A stretch of 22,282 bases of DNA from Euplotes aediculatus (Eukaryota; Ciliophora; Spirotrichea; Euplotida; Euplotidae): contig JAQGFW010029288.1 in the NCBI GenBank assembly GCA_030463445.1, forward strand, positions 1 through 22,282. The letters run 5' to 3'. This document shows, piece by piece, positions 5,957-13,000 of this stretch; within the stretch, counting starts at the first letter, position 1; each line of letters begins with the position of its first letter. The position numbers and the translations under genes were made by a program. Under the pieces are notes generated by a model. That model was not told the DNA's origin. It worked only from the letters and a program-made list of their open reading frames with translations, and made no database searches.

Positions 5957-7390
5957 ATGCAAACATTAGACATACAGGTATCGAATCGGCTAACAAAACT
6001 TTACTTAGCTGCCCTAACGGCTGTGGTTGTGTTGTCTTTGTTTGGGCAAATACTGATTCAGAATGCACTCGGAGATTTGCTGGATGACGCACACGTGGTC
6101 AATCTTGCGGGTCGGCAGCGGATGTTAAGCCAGCGACTGAGCAAGATAGCAATTATACTCATAAACGAAGACCGATTTGGCAAAGAATCTGAGTATTATA
6201 GGCAAGAGTTTGCAACTGTATTGGAGCTTTGGCGAAAGTGCCATGAAGGGCTAAAAAATGGCAGATTAGATTTAGAAAAGACTTATTTTGTAAAGAATAG
6301 CCCGAAGATAAATGAGATGTTTGAGGTGCTTTCGCCTTATTTTGATTCGATGTACGGCAACATGGAATTAATCAAAAATAGGGCTTACGAAGAAACAGAT
6401 AAACAGTATATCCTGAATCATATTTTGCGTTCGGAGCGTTCGTTTTTGAAAAATATGGATGCCATTGTTTTTCAGTACGATTTGGAATCAACCCAACGGA
6501 TTGACCGACTCAAAGGTATCGAATTACTCCTGCTTTTACTAACGATTGGGGTTTTGATTGTAGAAGTAATCTTGATTTACCGTCCGTTGGTCGAGTACGT
6601 CAAAGAGATTATTCGTCAATTAACGGTTTCGGAAAATCAACTGCAACAAAAGAATGTAGAATTGAGCGAAATCAACCAAAAACTCATCGTAACCCAAGAA
6701 GATTTGGTAAAAGCTACCCAAGAAAAATTCGATTTGGTTCGCAAAGAAGATAACATCCGCTCGGCGTCGCTCCTCGAAGGTCAAGAACAAGAGCGTGAAC
6801 GGGTGGCTCGTGAGCTTCACGACGGAATCGGTCAAATGCTTACTGGTTTGAAACTCCACAGCGAAAAACTCAAAAGTCTGCCTTTTGAGAATGACAAACA
6901 GCGACAAATATTCTCTTACCACCAAAATCTGATAAACGACACCATTGCCGCAACTCGCAATGCTTCGTTTAATCTAATGCCTGCCGTTTTGAGCGATTTT
7001 GGACTGGTGGCAGTTTTGCGATTACTCGGTGAACAAACCATGCAAAGTACTGGTATTGAGGTGGTATTAAACGAAAATTTAGGAACAAAAAGACTACAAT
7101 ATAATCTCGAAATTAATCTTTACCGAATTGCCCAAGAAGCGGTAAATAATGCAGTGAAATATGCTAAAACCAAGCAGATTTTTGTAGATTTAGTTAAGAA
7201 TAAAAATTCTGTTTCGTTAATTATTGCCGACAAGGGAATTGGATTCGATATTAACAAAGTTCAAAAAAATGAATTAGGGAATGGATTGAAAAATATCTAT
7301 ACCCGTGTTCGACTTTTGAATGGTTCGGTGAGCATCGAATCGGCTCCTAAGAAAGGAACAAAAGTTGCGATTCGGCTATTTATCGAATAA
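5957..7390 (+). CDS. NarX-like nitrate/nitrite sensor histidine kinase
   Basis: A 477-residue membrane sensor. TM1 lies at about 14-36 and TM2 at about 187-208, bracketing a periplasmic domain. At its start is DDAHVVNLAGRQRMLSQR (43-60), closely resembling the P-box of NarX/NarQ and the PilJ/NarX-like domain that binds nitrate and nitrite. A coiled coil (about 215-265) leads to the HisKA_3 dimerisation helix ERVARELHDGIGQ, with the phosphorylated histidine at about 288. The ATPase domain follows: IAQEAVNNAVKYA (N-box, about 391-403), ADKGIGFD and GNGLKNIYTRV. There is no complete HAMP or GAF-like central module as in E. coli NarX, so it is a compact version. Nitrate or nitrite sensing is inferred from the P-box and the gene context. 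The regulator gene follows by 35 bases, and a TGAGTA-N4-TACTCA site lies 95 bases upstream. Confidence 0.88.
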   Translation: MQTLDIQVSNRLTKLYLAALTAVVVLSLFGQILIQNALGDLLDDAHVVNLAGRQRMLSQRLSKIAIILINEDRFGKESEYYRQEFATVLELWRKCHEGLKNGRLDLEKTYFVKNSPKINEMFEVLSPYFDSMYGNMELIKNRAYEETDKQYILNHILRSERSFLKNMDAIVFQYDLESTQRIDRLKGIELLLLLLTIGVLIVEVILIYRPLVEYVKEIIRQLTVSENQLQQKNVELSEINQKLIVTQEDLVKATQEKFDLVRKEDNIRSASLLEGQEQERERVARELHDGIGQMLTGLKLHSEKLKSLPFENDKQRQIFSYHQNLINDTIAATRNASFNLMPAVLSDFGLVAVLRLLGEQTMQSTGIEVVLNENLGTKRLQYNLEINLYRIAQEAVNNAVKYAKTKQIFVDLVKNKNSVSLIIADKGIGFDINKVQKNELGNGLKNIYTRVRLLNGSVSIESAPKKGTKVAIRLFIE

Positions 7391-7425
7391 TAATTACCTA
7401 AAAATACATCAACAAACCAAAGAAA

Positions 7426-8073
7426 ATGACCAAGATAAAACTGCTAATTACCGATGACCACGCTGTCGTGAGGCGTGGAATCATCAATTTGCTCGAAGAC
7501 GAAGACCAAATCGAAATCGTGGGTGAGGCTTCTGATGGTATTGAGGCTATCGAGCAAGTAAAAAAACTAAAACCCGATGTAGTTTTACTGGATATTACGA
7601 TGCCCAAGATGTCGGGTATTGATGCTGCCAAAGTCATTTCTGAAAAATATGCAGCTACAAAGTCGTTGATTTTTTCGATGCACAACAATCAAGAATACAT
7701 GTTGCGTGCGGTCGAAAACGGGGCTTTGGGATATTTGCTAAAAGATAGTTCAAAAGAGGAGATTTTGAGAGCAATCAGTTCGGTTTCGGCTGGAAACAAG
7801 TATTTTCCGCCCAATGTTTCGGCTCTTATCATTGAGGGATTATTGACCGAACGTAAAAAATCTGCAAAAAAGCCAAATAGAATTTTGCAAGACCAGCTCA
7901 CCAAGCAAGAAAAGTTGATTTTAAATCACATCATCGAAGGATTGAGCAGTAAAGAAATTGCCGAAAAATACGAGTTGAGTACCCGTACGGTTTCAAATCA
8001 TCGAGCCAATATTCTGAAAAAAACCAAAGTTAAGAATACTGCCGAATTGGTACGTTTGGCGGTTGATGGATAA
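7426..8073 (+). CDS. NarL/FixJ-family response regulator
   Basis: A 215-residue DNA-binding regulator, the partner of the preceding kinase. The receiver domain (1-120) has the acidic pair DD at 10-11, the phospho-acceptor D56 in VVLLDITMP, and K106 in GYLLKDSS. The C-terminal LuxR-type helix-turn-helix spans about 158-212 (LTKQEKLILNHIIEGLSSKEIAEKY, then STRTVSNHRANILKK). It most likely controls the nrt operon, nirBD and its own promoter. All three carry TGAGTA-N4-TACTCA upstream, and ATGAGTA, the half-site at nirB, agrees with the complement of the NarL heptamer TACYYMT. The half-sites face the opposite way from the E. coli 7-2-7 arrangement, so the binding mode may differ. It is not an ANTAR protein, so it does not explain the RNA hairpins. 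Confidence 0.92.
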   Translation: MTKIKLLITDDHAVVRRGIINLLEDEDQIEIVGEASDGIEAIEQVKKLKPDVVLLDITMPKMSGIDAAKVISEKYAATKSLIFSMHNNQEYMLRAVENGALGYLLKDSSKEEILRAISSVSAGNKYFPPNVSALIIEGLLTERKKSAKKPNRILQDQLTKQEKLILNHIIEGLSSKEIAEKYELSTRTVSNHRANILKKTKVKNTAELVRLAVDG

Positions 8074-8233
8074 AACCGTAGGACGAATCACCAGATTAGG
8101 CGGTTTACAAAATTGTATGTAATCAATAATATTTTATAAATAATCAATATTTAATTAGAAAATATTGTAAAATTTAAAAATAGCCGAATAAAAATTTGCT
8201 TTTAATCTTCCAATGGCTAATTTTGGATTGAAA

Positions 8234-8249
8234 TGAGTATTTTTACTCA
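8234..8249. promoter_or_regulatory. Putative operator TGAGTA-N4-TACTCA upstream of nirB
   Basis: Perfect palindrome with spacer TTTT, 101 bases before the nirB ATG and 24 bases before the RNA hairpin. The left half with its flanking base (ATGAGTA) is a complement of the NarL heptamer consensus. No convincing TAnnTTTG box follows, so nirB may use an activator-dependent promoter. The 277-base gap 8074-8350 otherwise holds AT-rich sequence. Confidence 0.6.
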
Positions 8250-8273
8250 ATAAATGAAATTCTAAAGTCATTT

Positions 8274-8303
8274 CTATCATTCAAGAGGTGGGGGCCTCGA
8301 TAG
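8274..8303 (+). promoter_or_regulatory. UGGGGG-loop hairpin in the nirB leader
   Basis: Outer stem CTATC/GATAG (8274-8278 with 8299-8303), six unpaired bases on the 5' side, inner stem GAGG/CCTC, loop TGGGGG at 8289-8294. The inner stem is a compensated variant of the nrt copies (GAAG/CTTC, CAAG/CTTG). It ends 47 bases before the nirB ATG. A second AT-rich stem GATTTT/AAAATC follows at 8308-8326. Confidence 0.65.
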
Positions 8304-8350
8304 TCAAGATTTTAGATTTAAAAATCAAGAGTAAGTAAACACGATTCAAC

Positions 8351-10873
8351 ATGGTAAAAAATGATAGAATCCGTGTCGTTGTGGTGGGCAATGGCATGGT
8401 TGGTTACAAATTTTGCGAAAAACTTCTCGCAAAAGATTCAGAAAAACGCTTCGAAATCATCGTTTTTGGCGAAGAATCCCGCCCTGCCTACGATAGAGTA
8501 CACCTCAGCGAATACTTTGCCGGAAAAACCGCCGAAGACCTCACGATGGCACCATTGAGTTGGTACCACGAAAACGGAATCCAGCTTTATCTCTCAGACC
8601 CCGTAACACACATAAACCGTGAAACCAAAACGGTATCATCGCATCACGGACTGAACATTGCTTACGATTACTTAGTTTTGGCAACAGGTTCGGCGGCGTT
8701 TGTGCCACCTATTCAGGGTGTTGAAAAAGACGGTGTTTTTGTTTATAGAACCATCGAAGACCTCGATATGATGCAATCGCACGCCCGTAAAGCACGCAAA
8801 GGTGCGGTAATCGGTGGAGGATTGTTGGGTCTTGAAGCCGCAAAAGCATTGCTCGATTTGGGTCTTGAAGAAACCCACGTTATCGAATTTGCCCCTCGAT
8901 TGATGCCTCGCCAGATTGACCAAGCAGGAAGCGATATTCTGAAATCTAAACTCGAAACACTCGGACTAAAAATCCATCTCTCAAAAAATACCCAAGAAAT
9001 CGTCGGTGGAGATGCCATCACAGCCATGAATTTTGTGGATGGTACCAGTCTCGAAATTGATATGTTAGTTATCTCGGCAGGTATCAAACCCCGTGATGAA
9101 GTTGCAAAATTATCGGGATTGGAGGTTGGTTCTCGTGGTGGAATCATCGTCAATGATTACCTACAAACATCCGACCCAAATATCTTTGCTATCGGTGAAT
9201 GTGCCTTACACAACCACATGATTTATGGTTTGGTTGCTCCGGGTTACGAAATGGCAGAGGTTGTAGCCAGTCGTCTGTGCGATGTTGAGAAGTCTTTCTC
9301 AGCGTTCGACATGAGTACTAAACTCAAACTCATTGGAGTTGATGTAGCAAGTTTTGGCAATGCTTTTGTGCAAGAGCCTGATTGCCAAACCATTATTTAT
9401 GAAAATAAAACCAAAGGGATTTATAAAAGAATCAACATTAGCAATGACGGACAATACTTGCTTGGCGGAGTCTTGGTGGGTGATGCCGAGCAGTATAGTA
9501 TGTTGTTGCAGACGGTCAATAACAAAATAGTACTGCCAAAAGACCCCGAAGATTTGATTTTGGGAAGCCGTGGAGGCGAATCTGACGGTGGCACAGGAGT
9601 TATGAGCCTACCCGATGATGCGTTAATTTGCTCGTGCGAGGCAGTTACAAAAGTGGCAATTTGCTCACAAGTAACCGAGAATAACATAACTACGATTGAC
9701 GGAATCAAAAAGTGTACAAAGGCTGGTACGGGTTGCGGCGGGTGTGTGCCATTGGTCAAAGATTTGATTCAAGGCACGATGAAAGCCCAAGGATTGTACG
9801 TACGGAATGTTTTGTGCGAACACTTTGATTATACCCGCCAAGAGCTTTTTGATTTAGTGAAAATCAATGATTTGCGTACCTACAATGCGGTTTTAGATAA
9901 ATTCGGCAAAGGTGATGGCTGCGAGACCTGCAAACCAGCCGTAGCTTCGATTTTGGCAAGTTTATGGAATGAAAACATCCTTCAAAAAGGCAATGCCACA
10001 GCCCAAGATTCAAACGATAGATTTTTGGCTAATATCCAGCGTGGCGGCACGTACTCGGTTGTGCCACGTATTCCGGGCGGAGAAATTACTCCCGAAAAAT
10101 TAATCGTAATTGGTCAAGTTGCTCAGAAATACGGGCTTTATACCAAAATCACTGGCGGACAACGCATTGATATGTTCGGGGCTCACGTGGGCGATTTACC
10201 AAAAATTTGGGAAGAACTCATTGCCGCAGGTTTTGAGAGCGGACACGCCTACGGAAAATCGCTTCGTACCGTAAAAAGTTGCGTAGGTACAACTTGGTGC
10301 CGTTTTGGTGTGCAAGATTCGGTTTCGTTTGCCATCGAGGTCGAGAATCGCTATAAAGGGTTACGCTCGCCGCATAAACTTAAATCGGCGGTTTCGGGCT
10401 GTATCCGTGAATGTGCCGAGGCTCAATCAAAAGATTTTGGAATCATCGCAACCGAAAAAGGCTGGAATCTCTACGTATGCGGCAACGGTGGCTCAAAACC
10501 TCAGCATGCCCTGCTTTTGGCAACCGATGTTGACAAAGAAACGTGCATTAGGCTAATTGATAGATTCTTGATGTTTTATATCAAAACTGCTGAGCCATTG
10601 ACTCGTACTGCTACTTGGCTCAATAAAATGGAGGGCGGAATCGCCTATCTTAAATCGGTTGTGGTAGATGATTCGCTCGGAATCTGTGCCGAACTCGAAG
10701 CCGAAATGGAAAAATTAGTCAATAACTACGCTTGCGAATGGAAAGAGGCCGTAGAAACGCCTGAAATCCGTAAACGTTTTACACATTTTGTGAATGCTCC
10801 AGAGCTAAAAGACCCGACCGTAAAATTTGAACCGATGCGTGAGCAAGTTATGGCCGAAGATTGGAATAAGTAG
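8351..10873 (+). CDS. nirB: Assimilatory nitrite reductase, large subunit NirB
   Basis: This cytoplasmic enzyme reduces nitrite to ammonia with six electrons from NAD(P)H. The 840 residues follow the standard NirB order. The FAD site is VVVVGNGMVGYKF (about 9-21), and the second dinucleotide site is GAVIGGGLLGLEAAKAL (about 151-167). A BFD-like 2Fe-2S domain carries C427, C429, C462 and C465. A degenerate second BFD-like repeat spans about 484-540 and includes GCETCKPA. The ferredoxin-like and siroheme/4Fe-4S half has cluster ligands C644-X5-C650 and C684-X3-C688. All expected ligands are present and the length is normal. nirD follows after 69 bases. The start at 8351 is the first ATG before the FAD motif. 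Siroheme would come from the cobA pathway. Confidence 0.97.
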   Translation: MVKNDRIRVVVVGNGMVGYKFCEKLLAKDSEKRFEIIVFGEESRPAYDRVHLSEYFAGKTAEDLTMAPLSWYHENGIQLYLSDPVTHINRETKTVSSHHGLNIAYDYLVLATGSAAFVPPIQGVEKDGVFVYRTIEDLDMMQSHARKARKGAVIGGGLLGLEAAKALLDLGLEETHVIEFAPRLMPRQIDQAGSDILKSKLETLGLKIHLSKNTQEIVGGDAITAMNFVDGTSLEIDMLVISAGIKPRDEVAKLSGLEVGSRGGIIVNDYLQTSDPNIFAIGECALHNHMIYGLVAPGYEMAEVVASRLCDVEKSFSAFDMSTKLKLIGVDVASFGNAFVQEPDCQTIIYENKTKGIYKRINISNDGQYLLGGVLVGDAEQYSMLLQTVNNKIVLPKDPEDLILGSRGGESDGGTGVMSLPDDALICSCEAVTKVAICSQVTENNITTIDGIKKCTKAGTGCGGCVPLVKDLIQGTMKAQGLYVRNVLCEHFDYTRQELFDLVKINDLRTYNAVLDKFGKGDGCETCKPAVASILASLWNENILQKGNATAQDSNDRFLANIQRGGTYSVVPRIPGGEITPEKLIVIGQVAQKYGLYTKITGGQRIDMFGAHVGDLPKIWEELIAAGFESGHAYGKSLRTVKSCVGTTWCRFGVQDSVSFAIEVENRYKGLRSPHKLKSAVSGCIRECAEAQSKDFGIIATEKGWNLYVCGNGGSKPQHALLLATDVDKETCIRLIDRFLMFYIKTAEPLTRTATWLNKMEGGIAYLKSVVVDDSLGICAELEAEMEKLVNNYACEWKEAVETPEIRKRFTHFVNAPELKDPTVKFEPMREQVMAEDWNK

Positions 10874-10942
10874 TTGTTCTGCAGTGGAACTGAATGAATT
10901 AGCAAATGAGTGTTTTGAAGTCAATAAAAACTAAAATAAACT

Positions 10943-11284
10943 ATGGTTGATATAGATGTTTTGTGGCAACAAGTTTGCCGTGTCGAGGATGTTCCCGAAG
11001 ATGGCGGTGCATGTGTTCTGCTCGATGGTGAGCAGATAGCCATTTATAATTTTGCACGCCGTGGCGAATGGTTTGCTACCCAAAATCTCTGCCCACATAA
11101 GCAGCAAATGGTGCTTTCTCGTGGTATGATTGGTACGCAAGCTGGCGAACCAAAAGTGGCTTGCCCGTTTCACAAGAAGACATTTTCGCTGCAATCGGGC
11201 AAGTGCCTGAGTGGTGATGATTACGAGATTAAGACATACCCTGTCCGAATCGAAGACGGCATGGTATTAGTAGCAATACAATGA
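10943..11284 (+). CDS. nirD: Nitrite reductase small subunit NirD (Rieske-type)
   Basis: Partner subunit of NirB, 113 residues, with a Rieske_2 fold. The two cluster-binding boxes are intact: C50-P-H52 (NLCPHKQ) and C74-PF-H77 (ACPFHKK). Many NirD proteins have lost these ligands, so this copy may actually hold a 2Fe-2S cluster. It lies 69 bases after nirB on the same strand and is followed by a strong terminator, so it closes the nirBD unit. Confidence 0.93.
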   Translation: MVDIDVLWQQVCRVEDVPEDGGACVLLDGEQIAIYNFARRGEWFATQNLCPHKQQMVLSRGMIGTQAGEPKVACPFHKKTFSLQSGKCLSGDDYEIKTYPVRIEDGMVLVAIQ

Positions 11285-11334
11285 GTTTTGGGATAATTAT
11301 CCTCGAATCTTCATTGTAGGTTTAAGTAAATTAG

Positions 11335-11361
11335 AAAACTCCTCGGGTTCAGAGGAGTTTT
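11335..11361 (+). terminator. Rho-independent terminator after nirD
   Basis: AAAACTCCTC (11335-11344) pairs perfectly with GAGGAGTTTT (11352-11361) around a seven-base loop, followed by more T residues. It lies 50 bases past the nirD stop and ends the nitrite reductase operon. Confidence 0.85.
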
Positions 11362-11381
11362 TTTTGTTTAGTTCAATCCAC

Positions 11382-11389
11382 TATCTTTG
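11382..11389 (+). promoter_or_regulatory. Predicted -7 box (TATCTTTG) for the cysteine-desulfurase-like gene
   Basis: Exact match to TAnnTTTG, 24 bases before the ATG at 11414. A TTG at 11364-11366 is spaced by 15 bases, slightly short of the usual 17-23. This placement shows that a TTG codon at 11387, which would lengthen the gene, lies inside the promoter and is not the start. Confidence 0.5.
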
Positions 11390-11413
11390 CAGACTCCTTC
11401 ATTATCAGACTAT

Positions 11414-12883
11414 ATGAATTTACCAGAATACTTCGAGCCATTCCGCAAGAATATTATTGGCATTGATGCCACATTTCAAACTCCTTACGGCGAAAAGCCT
11501 GTTATTTATGCCGATTGGACTGCCAGCGGAAGACTTTATGCTCCGATTGAACAAAAATTAGCTTATCAATTTGGCGAATTGGTTGGCAATACGCATTCAG
11601 AATCAACAATTACAGGTACAGCCATGACCTACGCTTATCATATCGCAAAAGATATGATAAAAGAACACGTGAATGCCTCAAAAAACGATGTTTTTTTGGC
11701 GATTGGTTCGGGAATGACAGGAGCGGTCAATAAACTTCAACGGATTTTGGGCCTAAGAATCCACGAAAAATACCGCAAGCAAGTAACACTACCAGAGGCT
11801 CAGCGACCAGTAGTTTTTATCACGCATTTAGAGCATCATTCAAACCAAACCTCTTGGCTCGAAACAATCGCTGATGTGGTGGTACTTGAACCAAACGCCG
11901 ACGGACTCGTAGATTTGCAAAACCTCGAAGAAAACTTAGAAAAATACAAAAATCGCCCATTGAAGATTGGGGCTTTTTCGTCTTGTTCCAATGTTTCGGG
12001 TATCTATACACCCTACCATCAAATGGCAAAACTCATGCACCGCTACGGCGGCTGGTGTTTTGTAGATTTTGCGGCTTCGGCACCGTACATTGATATTGAT
12101 ATGCACCCCGAAGACCCCGAAGAAAGATTGGACGCGATTTACTTTTCGCCCCACAAATTTCTTGGTGGGCCGGGTAGTTCGGGTGTTTTGATATTTAATT
12201 CGGATTTGTACCAAAACAAAATCCCTGATAATGTCGGTGGTGGAATCGTAAACTGGACGAATCCGTGGGGTGGGTATAGCTTTGTAGATGACATCGAAAA
12301 CCGAGAAGATGCGGGTACTCCTGCCTTTTTGCAGACAATTCGCTCGGCTCTTTGTGTTGAGCTAAAAGACCAAATGCAGGTAAAAAACATCCATCAACGA
12401 GAATCCAATTTACTAAAAATCGCTTTTGCCGAACTTAGAAAAATACAAAATCTTAGATTTCTGGCAGGTAATATCGAAGACCGTCAAGGAATTATCTCGT
12501 TTTATCTCGAAGACATACATTACAATTTAGTTGTTAAGATTCTGAATGATTATTACGGAATCCAAGCTCGTGGAGGTTGCTCGTGTGCGGGTACGTACGG
12601 GCATTATCTTCTGCACGTAAATCCGCTGCATTCAAAACGAATTACTGATAAAATTGATAGCGGCGACAACAGCGAAAAACCGGGTTGGATTCGGATTTCT
12701 TTTCATCCGACAACAACCGACGAAGAGGTTTTATTGATAACCAACGCTATCGGGGAGATTGCATCAAACATTGGATTTTGGCGAGATAAATACCAATATT
12801 CGAACAAAACCAACGAGTTTTATCACCAATCCCACGATTTTATGAAAGAGAAAGACATGGTGAAAAGCTGGTTTAGTCTATAA
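11414..12883 (+). CDS. Class V aminotransferase, cysteine desulfurase-like PLP enzyme
   Basis: A 489-residue fold-type I PLP enzyme. I start at the ATG at 11414 because the upstream TTG lies in the promoter. The PLP-binding lysine is K248 in YFSPHKFLGGPGSSG, and the cofactor aspartate is D218 in CFVDFAASAP. Substrate-side features include DWTASGR near 34-40 and LEHHSNQTSW near 139-148. Near the C-terminus, RGGCSCAG (386-393) places C391 where SufS/IscS-type desulfurases keep the catalytic cysteine (R-x-G-x-x-C). A sulfur- or selenium-transferring lyase is therefore plausible. At about 490 residues it is longer than SufS (about 405), and no suf or isc genes are adjacent, so the substrate is uncertain. 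It is separated from nirD by a terminator and is probably monocistronic. Confidence 0.8.
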   Translation: MNLPEYFEPFRKNIIGIDATFQTPYGEKPVIYADWTASGRLYAPIEQKLAYQFGELVGNTHSESTITGTAMTYAYHIAKDMIKEHVNASKNDVFLAIGSGMTGAVNKLQRILGLRIHEKYRKQVTLPEAQRPVVFITHLEHHSNQTSWLETIADVVVLEPNADGLVDLQNLEENLEKYKNRPLKIGAFSSCSNVSGIYTPYHQMAKLMHRYGGWCFVDFAASAPYIDIDMHPEDPEERLDAIYFSPHKFLGGPGSSGVLIFNSDLYQNKIPDNVGGGIVNWTNPWGGYSFVDDIENREDAGTPAFLQTIRSALCVELKDQMQVKNIHQRESNLLKIAFAELRKIQNLRFLAGNIEDRQGIISFYLEDIHYNLVVKILNDYYGIQARGGCSCAGTYGHYLLHVNPLHSKRITDKIDSGDNSEKPGWIRISFHPTTTDEEVLLITNAIGEIASNIGFWRDKYQYSNKTNEFYHQSHDFMKEKDMVKSWFSL

Positions 12884-12893
12884 AATTCTGAAA

Positions 12894-12920
12894 CCTCCAA
12901 GCGTTTTTAAACCTTGGAGG
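12894..12920 (+). terminator. Hairpin after the PLP enzyme gene; repeat also seen after the stress-protein gene
   Basis: CCTCCAAG (12894-12901) pairs with CTTGGAGG (12913-12920). It begins 10 bases after the stop. There is no following T-run on the plus strand, so it is a weak terminator at best. Nearly the same arms recur at 20823-20856, which makes this a dispersed palindromic repeat. Confidence 0.5.
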
Positions 12921-12966
12921 CTCATAAATCTACCATTTGTCAAAATTTGATGGTTTCTTTGGGCTA

Positions 12967-13000
12967 ATAATTATTGTTTTGGGTAAAAAACAATAATTAT
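12967..13000 (+). promoter_or_regulatory. 14-bp perfect inverted repeat overlapping the start codon of the oxidoreductase gene
   Basis: ATAATTATTGTTTT (12967-12980) and AAAACAATAATTAT (12987-13000) are exact reverse complements around a six-base loop. The last two bases are the AT of the ATG at 12999-13001. In RNA the start codon would be sequestered in the stem; in DNA it would be a good dimeric operator. Confidence 0.55.

Noticed and set aside
8073-8106. Terminator after the response regulator (AAACCG/CGGTTT)
   Set aside because: Only six base pairs, a 22-base loop and no T-run; too weak to support.
8743-9153. Minus-strand open frame of 136 codons
   Set aside because: Antisense to the FAD/NAD-binding half of nirB; composition follows the codon pattern of nirB.
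1-11361. The nitrate locus as a recently transferred island
   Set aside because: No integrase, tRNA junction, flanking repeats or clear shift in composition was seen; the genes look like the rest of the window.
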